A DNA stretch of 64,000 bases from Caryophanon tenue. Its GTDB lineage: Bacteria > Bacillota > Bacilli > Bacillales_A > Planococcaceae. The notes under the pieces are model-generated. The model saw nothing but the letters and a program-made list of their open reading frames with translations, did no database searches and had not been told where the DNA came from. Below, piece after piece: positions 24,658-33,832 of the stretch. Numbering within the stretch: the stretch's first letter is position 1; every line of letters starts with the position of its first letter. The DNA is taken from the NCBI RefSeq assembly GCF_001700315.1, contig NZ_MASJ01000039.1:124001-188000 (forward strand). The letters are read 5' to 3'. The translations under genes and the position numbers were made by a program.

Positions 24658-25851
24658 TTATGATAAGCGGTTACGGTAATCTTCGTATTGGAATGTACGA
24701 ACCGTTTTTACGCCTTCTTCTTCATTAAATAAACAAATACTTGGTAAGTTCACACCGTTAAACATATGTGTTTTTACCATTGTATAGTGTGCCATATCGG
24801 TAAACACTAAACGGTCGCCAGCTTTTAACGGCTCATCAAATGAATAATCACCAATAATATCGCCCGCTAAACATGTCATACCGCCTAAGCGATATGTGTA
24901 TGCTTTTTCGCCCGCTTTACCAGAACCGATAATATGTGGACGATACGGCATTTCTAACGTATCTGGCATATGGCATGTCGCTGATGAATCAACGATAGCT
25001 AAATCCATACCATTTTTAATCGTATCGAGTACCGTTGCAACTAAGTAACCTGTGTTTAGTGCGCATGCTTCACCTGGCTCTAAAATCACTTTCACATCAT
25101 ACGTATCTTGAATGCGTGTAATCAGCTTCACTAATAGCTCTACATCATAATCTTCACGTGTAATATGGTGACCGCCACCAAAGTTTACCCACTTCATTTG
25201 GTGTAAATACTTGCCGTACTTTTCTTCAAAGTGTACTAAAATACGCTCTAATACATCCGCGCCTTGCTCACACATTGCGTGGAAGTGAATACCTTCTACA
25301 CCGTCTAAACTTTGTGGCTCAAATGATTCAAATGAAATTCCTAAGCGTGAATTAATATAACATGGGTCATAAATTGGTGTTTCCACTTCAGAATAACCTG
25401 GATTTACACGTAAACCGATTGAAATGTTCTTCTCATGGTTTTGTACTTTTTCTTTATATTGACGTAATTGATCAAATGAGTTGAAAACAATATGGTCTAC
25501 ATATGTTAAATATTCGTCAATTTCATGCGCTGCATACGCTGGTGCATATGCATGTACTTCCTTGCCGAACTCTTCATAACCAAGACGTGCTTCAAATAAA
25601 GATGACGATGTAATACCTGCTAAATAATCACGTGCCATCGGGAATGTTGACCACATTGAGAAACCTTTTAACGCAAGCAAAATATCGCATCCTGTACGAT
25701 CTTGTACAGATTTTAAAATTTCCCAGTTACGTTTTAGTAAGCGTTCATCTACAACGAATGCAGGAGACGGAGCCGTTGTCCAGTCAATACCAGTTTGCGC
25801 TTGCGCCTCTTGCATTGCTTTTGTGATGCGCGCGTCTTTTACGCCGCTCAT
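24658..25851 (-). CDS. nspC: Carboxynorspermidine/carboxyspermidine decarboxylase
   Basis: 397 residues of the fold III PLP-dependent alanine-racemase-like decarboxylases. SPAFVVDERLLKRNWEIL, CDILLALKGFSMWSTFP (PLP Lys in ALKGF), GLRVNPGYSEVETPIYDPCYINSRLGI, HFHAMCEQGADV, KWVNFGGGHHITREDYD and LEPGEACALNTGYLVATV are diagnostic of the NspC/CASDC group. It removes CO2 from carboxyspermidine or carboxynorspermidine, the last step of polyamine synthesis from aspartate semialdehyde. ATG 25851 overlaps the stop of the upstream dehydrogenase by one base, giving coupled translation. A terminator follows. Confidence 0.92.
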   Translation of the reverse strand: MSGVKDARITKAMQEAQAQTGIDWTTAPSPAFVVDERLLKRNWEILKSVQDRTGCDILLALKGFSMWSTFPMARDYLAGITSSSLFEARLGYEEFGKEVHAYAPAYAAHEIDEYLTYVDHIVFNSFDQLRQYKEKVQNHEKNISIGLRVNPGYSEVETPIYDPCYINSRLGISFESFEPQSLDGVEGIHFHAMCEQGADVLERILVHFEEKYGKYLHQMKWVNFGGGHHITREDYDVELLVKLITRIQDTYDVKVILEPGEACALNTGYLVATVLDTIKNGMDLAIVDSSATCHMPDTLEMPYRPHIIGSGKAGEKAYTYRLGGMTCLAGDIIGDYSFDEPLKAGDRLVFTDMAHYTMVKTHMFNGVNLPSICLFNEEEGVKTVRTFQYEDYRNRLS

Positions 25852-27080
25852 TATGCTTGTTCCTTCGGGTTCGTGAAGTCAAGGTCTACTAAATCTGGGT
25901 TATGAGACTCTTGCCATGGCAGCCCCCATTTGTTTAATGCGTCCATGAATGGGTCTGGATTGAAGTCTTCTACGTTCCAAACACCTGGCTTTTGCCACTC
26001 GCCATTCATCACAAGCATTGCACCAATCATTGCTGGTACACCTGTTGTGTATGAAATTGCTTGTGAGCCAACTTCACGGTAACACTCTTGGTGGTCACAT
26101 ACATTATATACATAGTATGTTTTTTCTTTGCCATCTTTAATACCACGTGCGATAATACCGATATTTGTTTTACCTTTTGTTAATGGTCCAAGTGTTGCTG
26201 GGTCTGGTAAAACGGCTTTTAAAAATTGGATTGGTTGAATCATTTGCCCTTGGAACTCGATTGGCTCGATTGATGTCATCCCAACATTTTCTAATACGTT
26301 TAAGTGTGTTAAATATTTCTCACCAAACGTCATCCAGAAGCGGATTTGCTTTAAGCCTGTAATATTTTTCGCTAAAGATTCTAATTCTTCATGGTATAGA
26401 AGGTAGCAATCTTTTTCGCCGATTTCTGGTAAGTTATATACCATTTTGTGCTCAAGTGGTGCCGTTTCAACCCACTCGCCTTCTTTCCAAAAGCGACCGT
26501 TCGCTGTAATTTCGCGAATGTTGATTTCTGGGTTGAAGTTTGTTGCGAATGGTAAACCATGGTCCCCACCGTTTGCATCAACGATATCGATGTAGTGAAT
26601 TTCATCGAATTCGTGTTTTAATGCGTGTGCAGAGAATACCCCTGTAACACCTGGGTCAAAGCCAGAGCCTAAAAGTGCTGTAATACCAGCTTCTTCAAAG
26701 CGCTCTTTGTAAGCCCATTGCCATTTATATTCAAATTTAGCTGTATCTAAAGGCTCGTAGTTTGCTGTATCTACATAGTGAGTCTTCGTCGCTAAACATG
26801 CGTCCATAATTGTTAAATCTTGATAAGGAAGTGCCACGTTAATGACTACATCCGGATTGAATGAGTTGATTAGCTCGATTAATTCGTCTGTGTTATCAGC
26901 ATCTACTTGTGCTGTGTGGATAATTGTTTTACCACCGTCTAATTTTTCTTTCAGAGCGTCACACTTAGACTTTGTGCGACTTGCAATCATAATTTCTTCA
27001 AATACCTCTGAATTTTGAACACACTTGTGTACGACAACGCTCGCTACTCCGCCAGCGCCGATAATCAATGCTTTACCCAA
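25851..27080 (-). CDS. Carboxynorspermidine/carboxyspermidine dehydrogenase (saccharopine dehydrogenase family)
   Basis: 409 residues. An N-terminal Rossmann domain (ALIIGAGGVASVVVHKCVQ, IMIASRTKSKCDALKEKL) and a saccharopine-dehydrogenase C-terminal domain with ALLGSGFDPGVTGVFSAHALK, DIVDANGGDHGLPFATNFNPEINIREI and a later YVYNVCDHQECYREVGSQAISYTTGVPAMIG. The pair with the decarboxylase shows it is CASDH: it condenses aspartate semialdehyde with putrescine or diaminopropane using NADPH. The start is TTG 27080, 9 bases after AGGAGG. Two adjacent palindromes lie upstream. Putrescine sources are not in this window. Confidence 0.92.
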   Translation of the reverse strand: MGKALIIGAGGVASVVVHKCVQNSEVFEEIMIASRTKSKCDALKEKLDGGKTIIHTAQVDADNTDELIELINSFNPDVVINVALPYQDLTIMDACLATKTHYVDTANYEPLDTAKFEYKWQWAYKERFEEAGITALLGSGFDPGVTGVFSAHALKHEFDEIHYIDIVDANGGDHGLPFATNFNPEINIREITANGRFWKEGEWVETAPLEHKMVYNLPEIGEKDCYLLYHEELESLAKNITGLKQIRFWMTFGEKYLTHLNVLENVGMTSIEPIEFQGQMIQPIQFLKAVLPDPATLGPLTKGKTNIGIIARGIKDGKEKTYYVYNVCDHQECYREVGSQAISYTTGVPAMIGAMLVMNGEWQKPGVWNVEDFNPDPFMDALNKWGLPWQESHNPDLVDLDFTNPKEQA

Positions 27081-27138
27081 TTACCATTCCTCCTAGAAAC
27101 TCTATAAATATTATATGAATGTCTTATCGACAACAGTT

Positions 27139-27167
27139 TTGATTATAATCAATAAACTTAAAGTTTA
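27139..27167. promoter_or_regulatory. Two adjacent palindromes between the polyamine operon and the TetM-like gene
   Basis: TTGATTATAATCAA (27139-27152) is a perfect 14-bp palindrome and TAAACTTAAAGTTTA (27153-27167) a perfect 15-bp one. They follow each other directly, 60-90 bases before the TTG start of the dehydrogenase. They could be operators or overlap the promoter. The rest of 27081-27414 shows no gene. Confidence 0.35.
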
Positions 27168-27414
27168 CAATTACATTTACTAAATTTTTGTCTTTCCTTT
27201 CTAAATTGTAAGAATAATAGACGTAAACGAAAAATTTAATGAATTTACGAGATAATTCCCTATAAGATGCAATATTCAAAAATGTTATTCCTTCTATTAA
27301 AATGATAAAGCCTTTCAATAAATGGCTTCTCTGTAAGTCTGCTAAGAAATTGTGCAACCCCACACTTTTTGCGTACAATACTGCTATAGGCAACAGAAGA
27401 AATGAGGAATGGCC

Positions 27415-29343
27415 ATGATAACAACAATCGGTGTGTTAGCCCATGTAGACGCAGGCAAAACAACCTTTTCAGAACAGCTACTTTATGAAACAGCCGCGAT
27501 TAAAGCACGTGGACGGGTCGACCATCAAGATACATTTTTAGATAACCACGCACTTGAACGTGCGCGTGGCATTACGATTTTCGCAGAGCAAGGACGCTTT
27601 ACGTACAATGACCGCACATATCACTTAATTGATACGCCTGGACATGTCGACTTTTCACCTGAGATGGAACGTTCTGTACGGGTAATGGACGTAGCAGTCG
27701 TCATTATTAGTGCAGTAGAAGGTGTACAAGGCCATACTGAAACGGTGTGGCAATTGCTTCGACAACATCGCGTACCGACTGTAATTTTTCTCAATAAAAC
27801 AGACCGTGAAGGCGCTAATATTGAAGCGGTTGTGACACAAATTCAGCAGTTATTATGCGAGGATGCTGTGCTGTATCACCATAATTTTATTGACGCAGTT
27901 GCTGAGCGCGATGAACAAATGCTCGATGCCTTTTTAGAAGGTACAGTGAACGATGATCTTGTTACAAATGTAGCGACGACACTGATCAAACAGCAGCAAC
28001 TTATCCCGATTATTACCGGTGCGGCTTTGCGCGGAGAAGGTGTTACGGACGTTTTAGCATGCATTCACCGCTTCATTCAGCCAACTGCTACAACTGAAGG
28101 TCCGTTTACGGCAGATGTCTTTAAAATTCGCCATGAACACGACCAGCGCCTGACGTTTGCGAAAGCTCGGAGTGGCATATTGCATGTGCGTGATGATGTT
28201 ACCGTGAACGGTGAGTCTTACAAAATTACAGAACTTCGTCTTTATAACGGTACACGCTTTGAAAGTGTACAACAGGTTGCATGTGGCGAAATTTTTGCGA
28301 TGAAAGGCTTACCTACTGCGATTGTTGGTGACATGATTAACGGACAAGCGAAGCGTGATTTTACTCTCGTCCCAACATTACAAGCAACGTGTCATGTGAA
28401 GAGTTCGCTACACATAAAAGAAATTTTAAAAATGTTGCGCCAGCTTGAAGCCGAAGAACCGACATTACGTGTCTTTTGGCAAGAGCGCCATCAAGAAATT
28501 CAATTACATGTGATGGGTGTGATTCAGCTTGAAGTATTGACGCATATTTTACAAGAGCGTTACCAGCTCGATGTGACATTCGGTGACCCGACCATTTTAT
28601 ATCAAGAAACATGTGCGACGTTTGCTTACGGTTACGGACATTTCGAGCCACTTAAACATTACGCAGAAGTCCATCTTCATATCGAACCAAATCCGCGCGG
28701 GACAGGTATTACATTTAGCAATCAATGCCACGCCGATCATTTATCTGTCGGGCATATGCGCTTAATTGAACAGCATATTTTTGAGCGCGAACATCACGGC
28801 TTATTAACAGGCGCTCCGCTAACCGATATGCATATTACGCTACTAACAGGCGCTGCTCATCATCAGCATACAGATGGTGGCGATTTCCGTGAAGCAACCA
28901 TTCGTGCACTTCGCCAAGCACTTGAACAAGTGGACAATGTATTACTGGAGCCATTTTACCGCTTCCGCCTTCGCGCTGATATCGACCATCTTGGACGTAT
29001 GATGAGTGATATTCAACAAGCGCATGGCACATTTGATGCACCTATCTTAACAGAAACACACGCCCTCCTAACTGGACGTGTGCCTGTCGCAACATTTATG
29101 CAATACCCGATTACATTTGCGGCTTACACAAACGGCAAAGGAGCAATTTCATTACAATTTGATGGCTATGATACGTGTCACAATACCGCTGACGTGATTG
29201 AGCGCAGCGGTTACCGGAAAGATGCAGACCCGGATTATAGCTCATCATCTATTTTTTGCGCAAAAGGAAAAGGTTATACCGTCCCTTGGCACGAAGCGGC
29301 TGACATGATGCATTGTGAAAAGAAAACCGTGCAACGTCGCTAA
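27415..29343 (+). CDS. TetM/EF-G-type ribosome-associated GTPase
   Basis: 642 residues. GTPase motifs: GVLAHVDAGKTTFSEQLL (P-loop), ERARGITIF (switch I), DTPGHVDFSPEMERSVRVMD (switch II) and FLNKTDREG (NKxD). Later domains follow the EF-G/TetM order: domain II (ADVFKIRHEHDQRLTFAKARSGIL), domain III, domain IV with a non-canonical ending, and domain V. The length and sequence are those of ribosomal protection proteins of the Tet(M)/OtrA type rather than EF-G. It could release tetracycline from ribosomes or be a diverged translation factor; no resistance is established. The ATG at 27415 is 7 bases after GAGG; one at 27409 is too close. Confidence 0.8.
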   Translation: MITTIGVLAHVDAGKTTFSEQLLYETAAIKARGRVDHQDTFLDNHALERARGITIFAEQGRFTYNDRTYHLIDTPGHVDFSPEMERSVRVMDVAVVIISAVEGVQGHTETVWQLLRQHRVPTVIFLNKTDREGANIEAVVTQIQQLLCEDAVLYHHNFIDAVAERDEQMLDAFLEGTVNDDLVTNVATTLIKQQQLIPIITGAALRGEGVTDVLACIHRFIQPTATTEGPFTADVFKIRHEHDQRLTFAKARSGILHVRDDVTVNGESYKITELRLYNGTRFESVQQVACGEIFAMKGLPTAIVGDMINGQAKRDFTLVPTLQATCHVKSSLHIKEILKMLRQLEAEEPTLRVFWQERHQEIQLHVMGVIQLEVLTHILQERYQLDVTFGDPTILYQETCATFAYGYGHFEPLKHYAEVHLHIEPNPRGTGITFSNQCHADHLSVGHMRLIEQHIFEREHHGLLTGAPLTDMHITLLTGAAHHQHTDGGDFREATIRALRQALEQVDNVLLEPFYRFRLRADIDHLGRMMSDIQQAHGTFDAPILTETHALLTGRVPVATFMQYPITFAAYTNGKGAISLQFDGYDTCHNTADVIERSGYRKDADPDYSSSSIFCAKGKGYTVPWHEAADMMHCEKKTVQRR

Positions 29344-29377
29344 TTTTGCGTATACTAGAAACAAAGGAGTGTGTTTT

Positions 29378-29686
29378 ATGGAAAACTTACAATCAATCGA
29401 ACAATTTGAGGCGTTAACGCAACAACAAACGGTATTTGTCTTCTCAGCTGGCTGGTGCCCTGACTGTACATTTATTGACCCGTTTATGCCAGAAGTCGAG
29501 CAAAAATTTAGCGACTATACATTTATAAAAATTAATCGTGATGACTTTATTGATCTTTGCGCCCAATTAGATGTATTTGGCATCCCAAGTTTTGTCGCAT
29601 TTAAAAATGGCGAAGAAGTAGGTCGTTTCGTCAATCGCGATCGCAAAACACAAGAACAAATCGAGGCGTTTTTAACAGCGCTATAA
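29378..29686 (+). CDS. Thioredoxin-family protein (WCPDC)
   Basis: 102 residues. FVFSAGWCPDCTFIDPFMPEVEQKF holds the CxxC active site, with the cis-Pro loop in FGIPSFVAFKNG. The CPDC pair differs from the CGPC of classical thioredoxin and matches YtpP-like thioredoxins of Bacilli. No signal peptide, so cytoplasmic. ATG 29378 lies 7 bases after AAAGGAG and 35 bases after the GTPase stop, so it may share that transcript. A terminator hairpin follows the stop. Confidence 0.85.
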   Translation: MENLQSIEQFEALTQQQTVFVFSAGWCPDCTFIDPFMPEVEQKFSDYTFIKINRDDFIDLCAQLDVFGIPSFVAFKNGEEVGRFVNRDRKTQEQIEAFLTAL

Positions 29687-29691
29687 TGCAA

Positions 29692-29728
29692 AAAAGGTGT
29701 GCGGCTTTTATAGCTGCACACCTTTTCT
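29692..29728. terminator. Bidirectional terminator between the thioredoxin gene and purU
   Basis: AAAAGGTGTGCGGCT and AGCTGCACACCTTTT form a near-perfect 15-bp stem with T-runs in both directions, between convergent genes. Confidence 0.85.
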
Positions 29729-30631
29729 TTAATGAAACACAATCGTTTTATTTCCCTCTACTAAAATGCGATTTTCAACATGCCATTTCACGGCTTTTGC
29801 TAACACGCGACGTTCAATTTTACTCCCGATTTTGCGTAGCTCCTTCACGTCTGAACGATGGTCGACACGCTCTACATCTTGCTCAATAATCGGTCCTTCA
29901 TCCAAGTCATTTGTTACATAATGGCTTGTTGCGCCAATTAACTTTACACCGCGCGCAAAGGCACGAGCATACGGATCTGCCCCGATAAATGCTGGTAAAA
30001 ATGAATGATGAATATTAATGATACGATTTTCAAAATGCTTGACAAAGTTCGGTGTTAAAATTTGCATATAGCGTGCTAAAATTAACACATCAATCTCAAA
30101 CTCCTCCATTAAAGCAATTTGCTGTGCTTCAACTTGCTCGCGAATATCTTTGTTCGCCGGAATATAATAAAACGGAATGCCGAGTGCCTCCACCATGTCA
30201 CGTGAATCTTCATAGTTACTAATAACCACACCGATATCCATATTTAAATCCCCGTTTTGGTACTCCCATAAAAGCTCTAATAAACAATGTGGCTCTTTTG
30301 ATACGAAAATCGCAGCACGTTTCGTTTGCGCACGGTAATGAAATTCATAATGCATATCGAATGCGCGCGCAATCCCTGCGAAATTCTTTTCCATTTGCTC
30401 TGCTTTGTCAGCAAGCTGGTCGCAATAATACGCTAAACGAATGAAAAATGTACCGTTTTCTGGATTAGTTGAATATTGACTTGATTCAATAATATTAGCA
30501 TCAAATGTATGTAAAAACTCCGATAATACAGCCACAATCCCTGGCTTATCTGGACATTTCACTAATAATACCGCTTCATTTTGATATTTTGGGTCGATAC
30601 GTTTTGTTACTTTCATATGTTGAACAGACAT
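29729..30631 (-). CDS. purU: Formyltetrahydrofolate deformylase PurU
   Basis: 300 residues from ATG 30631, 8 bases after AGGAGC. An N-terminal ACT domain (AVLLVKCPDKPGIVAVLSEFLHTFDANIIESSQY) precedes a formyltransferase-like domain (VVISNYEDSRDMVEALGIPFYYI, ILARYMQILTPNFVKHFENRIINIHHSFLPAFIGADPYARAFARGVKLIGATSHYV). The catalytic Asn-His-Asp site corresponds to NIHHSFLPAF and DEGPIIEQD. It hydrolyses 10-formyl-THF to THF and formate, balancing one-carbon and purine metabolism. Not in an operon with purine genes. Confidence 0.93.
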   Translation of the reverse strand: MSVQHMKVTKRIDPKYQNEAVLLVKCPDKPGIVAVLSEFLHTFDANIIESSQYSTNPENGTFFIRLAYYCDQLADKAEQMEKNFAGIARAFDMHYEFHYRAQTKRAAIFVSKEPHCLLELLWEYQNGDLNMDIGVVISNYEDSRDMVEALGIPFYYIPANKDIREQVEAQQIALMEEFEIDVLILARYMQILTPNFVKHFENRIINIHHSFLPAFIGADPYARAFARGVKLIGATSHYVTNDLDEGPIIEQDVERVDHRSDVKELRKIGSKIERRVLAKAVKWHVENRILVEGNKTIVFH

Positions 30632-30972
30632 GTTATACGCTCCTAGCTTTGTTATGATTGCTTTATTATCATACGAAAAGCGTTTCATTTCAATATATTT
30701 TTAGAATTTTTAATAAAAATAAAAAATTATGTGCTTTTAAGGTGTACACAAACAACAATTATATCAACATTAAAATCAAACAATGAAATATTGTCCTCTT
30801 ATAAAAGACATTCTACACAAGTTTATTCATTCCAAGCTCTTTTCCTCTGCCCTATTTATGCCTCGCAACATGTTTTAAGTCGCTCAATCATCCTATTTCA
30901 TCACTTTCACTAGACAATAAAAATTCACTATCCTATACTTAGTTACAAAATGTAAGCAAAGGACGGTTATGT
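30632..30972. other. Intergenic region between divergent purU and monooxygenase genes
   Basis: AT-rich spacer of 341 bases that holds the two opposing promoters. No small gene with a convincing ribosome site, riboswitch fold or strong repeat was seen. Confidence 0.5.
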
Positions 30973-32040
30973 ATGCACGTACAAACTTTAATTGTTGGCG
31001 CAGGTCCAGGCGGCGCGCTACTTTCTTATTTACTCGCCAAACGTGGTATTCACACGTTGTTGCTCGAACGCACTGCGACACTTGGACAAGCATTTCGAGG
31101 CGAACATTTAAATGAAGAAGGCGAAATGATTTTAAAAAAATATGATTTATATGACGCCGTTGAACAAATCGGCTGTTTACCAATGACAGCACTGCGTTAT
31201 TGGCATAACGGACAACTGATTAAAGAACTAACAACAAATACACATTTTGGCATTCATGTGCCACAAACACATTTACTGCAAGCAATTATAGAAAAAGCAA
31301 CTGCCTTCGATAATTTTTCTTATCAATTAGGTACATCTGTAAAAGAATTATTACAGCGAGAAGATGGCTCGTATTACGGCGTAGTAGCTGTAAAAGACGG
31401 CAAAACGCAAACGATCACGTGCGATTTACTCATTGGTGCAGACGGACGTTACTCAACTGTTCGAAAAAAAGCTGGTATTGATGTGAAAATTATAAAGCAT
31501 GGCTACGATTTATTATGGGCACGTATTCCTGCGCCTGCGACGTGGCAACCTTCTATTGAATTTGCGCTTATGGATGATTTTCAATTATCGATTTTTACGC
31601 AAACAGCAAATTATATACAAATCGGCTGGCAAATTGCAGAAGGAACATTTAAAGATGTTCGTAATCAACCGTTCGAGCCATTTAAACAACGCTTATGTGA
31701 AACGATGCCACAACTTGCAGAGACCATTACAGCGCATTTGCATTCGTGGAAAGATTTTATTTTACTCGATGTTTATAGCAGTGAAGTCGAAACGTGGCAA
31801 AAAGATGGTCTTGTCTTTTTAGGTGATGCTGTTCATACGATGACGCCAACTGGTGCGTACGGATTAAACTGTGCATTGCGCGATGCTGATATTTTAGGTG
31901 ACATTATTGCCGGTGAACGTATGGACACGATTAGCTATACGCAATGCGAAACGATGCGTAAAACACAAGTAAAAGAAATTCAGCAACTCCAACGACAAAA
32001 GGAAGCATCATTTGCCGATGCCTTTGTTGTATTTGCGTAA
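30973..32040 (+). CDS. FAD-dependent monooxygenase (PHBH/UbiH-type)
   Basis: 355 residues. The N-terminal FAD dinucleotide motif LIVGAGPGGALLSYLLAKRGIHTLLLER, the middle CDLLIGADGRYSTVRKKAGID and the C-terminal GDAVHTMTPTGAYGLNCALRDADIL form the complete flavoprotein-hydroxylase set. Such enzymes hydroxylate aromatic or polyketide substrates using NAD(P)H and O2. The substrate is not evident. ATG 30973 follows AAAGGACGG weakly. It is monocistronic; the terminator at 32039-32080 separates it from the SLH gene. Confidence 0.87.
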   Translation: MHVQTLIVGAGPGGALLSYLLAKRGIHTLLLERTATLGQAFRGEHLNEEGEMILKKYDLYDAVEQIGCLPMTALRYWHNGQLIKELTTNTHFGIHVPQTHLLQAIIEKATAFDNFSYQLGTSVKELLQREDGSYYGVVAVKDGKTQTITCDLLIGADGRYSTVRKKAGIDVKIIKHGYDLLWARIPAPATWQPSIEFALMDDFQLSIFTQTANYIQIGWQIAEGTFKDVRNQPFEPFKQRLCETMPQLAETITAHLHSWKDFILLDVYSSEVETWQKDGLVFLGDAVHTMTPTGAYGLNCALRDADILGDIIAGERMDTISYTQCETMRKTQVKEIQQLQRQKEASFADAFVVFA

Positions 32041-32080
32041 AAAAGGATTGGTTGAGCATCACACTCAACCAATCCTTTTA
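32039..32080. terminator. Bidirectional terminator after the monooxygenase gene
   Basis: AAAAAGGATTGGTTGAG and CTCAACCAATCCTTTT form a long stem between convergent genes; the 3' arm touches the stop codon of the SLH protein gene. Confidence 0.88.
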
Positions 32081-33721
32081 CTTATTGACAATGCGCGATA
32101 AAAATACCGCAAAATGTTGACGACTTACCGGTACATTTGGCATAAATTCGCCATTATCGCCTGTTGTAATGCCATTTGACGCCAAAATTTGAATATCGTG
32201 ATACGAGCCATGCTGTGTGCTCACATCGCTAAACGGTATCACTTCTCCTTGCATTGTCAGCCCGTACGTATTGACTAAAATTTTTGCTAGCTGTGCGCGC
32301 GTTAATGTATTGTTTAAGCGTATCGTGCCGTCACTACCATCAATAATACCCGCTTCGTAAAAAGGCTTTGCAATTCCTTCTAATGTCGGATTACCAACGA
32401 GGTCTTTAAAAGCAATCATGTCGCGCACTTTTCGTAATGTTACATTCGTGTCGCGTGATAGCATTAATAACACTTGTTTACGTGTAATAGACACATTCGG
32501 CTGAAATGTACCATCTGGATAGCCATGTACAAGACCTGCGTGCTGTAGCTGCATAATTTCCGGGAAATAACGATGCGTTCCTAATACATCCCGATAGAGA
32601 ACGTTGTAAACACGTAACGCGTAATCATGACGTGCTTGATTGATATTTCCGTACGTACTTAGCTGAATAATACTTGTAGAAGGTATATCTTTATATACAT
32701 GAACTGTTCGTGTAGGCTCTGTCGATGTCGCCATCGGTTTTAGAAATACGGTATCGTCAGTCGCGCGCACCCCAAACGCAACTGCTGTATCGTTCGTCAT
32801 TGTCGCATCAAGTATAATCGCTACTTGCTGTTGTGCCTGTGCAGCTACTACATACTCATCATGTGTAAATGTATTGAAAATGCCACCGTATACCGTACCG
32901 ATATCAACAGCTGTTCGTTCAGTCGTTATTTTCACGTGCTTGTTCGGTTGAATTGGCACAGCATTGACATGGAACTGCATGTTCGGTTCAAACATGACCG
33001 CGCCTAGCTGTAATTTCACCGTATACTGTCCTGCTGGCAATACATAGTAGCCCGCTTCTGGCATATCAGAAAGCTTCGTGTCCGGCCCAATATGTTCCGT
33101 AACGACAAAGCGTGGTGCCGCAACAAGCGATAAATCGAAGGCGGCATCCGGCATATTATGTCCTTGTAACGCACCTTGGAGCGTCACTGCACTTAGTTGT
33201 GACAACGTAAACGAAAAATAGCTTTCTTCGTACCTATCTCCTGTCGTTTGCACAACATCAATTGTTGTATTTGTCGGGATGTGATTGGCGCGTTCTTCTG
33301 AATCATTTGGTTTAATATTGTAAGGTGATACTAACGGTGCTATCGTATAACTGGCTGCCGCTTGTTTCGTATCTCTACCGGATAACGTCGCATAATAAGT
33401 GCCCTTACGCAATTGCACGCGCATCGTTGTTTCATTTGGTGTATCGCTTAACGAATGTCCACGTAACACCGTAATCGGCTCTCCCTCTGCTGTCTTCAAT
33501 GCCACAAATACATTGTAAAACGTATCGTTTATTGTAAATGTAACGAGCTGATCTTCTGTTAATGTTATCGTATACATTGTCTCTTCATATTGCCCTGCGT
33601 CATTGAACACAGTCGTTACTGTCTCGCCCACTTGCCATTGTTGTATGTCGTTTGCACTAACAGTAAGTCCCGGTACAACGAGTATAGAAAAAACAAATAC
33701 ACTCACGAAAAATTGCTTCAT
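32078..33721 (-). CDS. Secreted S-layer-homology (SLH) protein
   Basis: 547 residues from ATG 33721, 7 bases after AAAGGAGG. A signal peptide (MKQFFVSVFVFSILVVPGLTVSA) is followed by about 330 residues of repeated beta modules with pre-peptidase C-terminal-like patterns (VTFTINDTFYNVFVALKTAEGE, YYATLSGRDTK, GYYVLPAGQYTVKLQLG). The last 160 residues contain three SLH repeats: GLVHGYPDGTFQPNVSITRKQ, AGIIDGSDGTIRLNNTLTRAQ and NGITTGDNGEFMPNVPVSRQ. SLH repeats anchor proteins to secondary wall polymers. The role is probably structural or binding; no enzyme motif is seen. Confidence 0.85.
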   Translation of the reverse strand: MKQFFVSVFVFSILVVPGLTVSANDIQQWQVGETVTTVFNDAGQYEETMYTITLTEDQLVTFTINDTFYNVFVALKTAEGEPITVLRGHSLSDTPNETTMRVQLRKGTYYATLSGRDTKQAAASYTIAPLVSPYNIKPNDSEERANHIPTNTTIDVVQTTGDRYEESYFSFTLSQLSAVTLQGALQGHNMPDAAFDLSLVAAPRFVVTEHIGPDTKLSDMPEAGYYVLPAGQYTVKLQLGAVMFEPNMQFHVNAVPIQPNKHVKITTERTAVDIGTVYGGIFNTFTHDEYVVAAQAQQQVAIILDATMTNDTAVAFGVRATDDTVFLKPMATSTEPTRTVHVYKDIPSTSIIQLSTYGNINQARHDYALRVYNVLYRDVLGTHRYFPEIMQLQHAGLVHGYPDGTFQPNVSITRKQVLLMLSRDTNVTLRKVRDMIAFKDLVGNPTLEGIAKPFYEAGIIDGSDGTIRLNNTLTRAQLAKILVNTYGLTMQGEVIPFSDVSTQHGSYHDIQILASNGITTGDNGEFMPNVPVSRQHFAVFLSRIVNK

Positions 33722-33790
33722 ACTACTTCCTCCTTTATATTCCTTTATCATATAGAAGTAAGCGATGAAATACGATAGACCAATAGAAGA

Positions 33791-33832
33791 AAAAAGCTAC
33801 GCGTAATGGACATGGCATTACGCATAGCTTTT
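33791..33832 (-). terminator. Terminator of the GNAT/aminotransferase operon
   Basis: AAAAAGCTACGCGTAATG and CATTACGCATAGCTTTTT form a long stem with T-run on the minus strand, ending at the stop codon. Confidence 0.88.
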
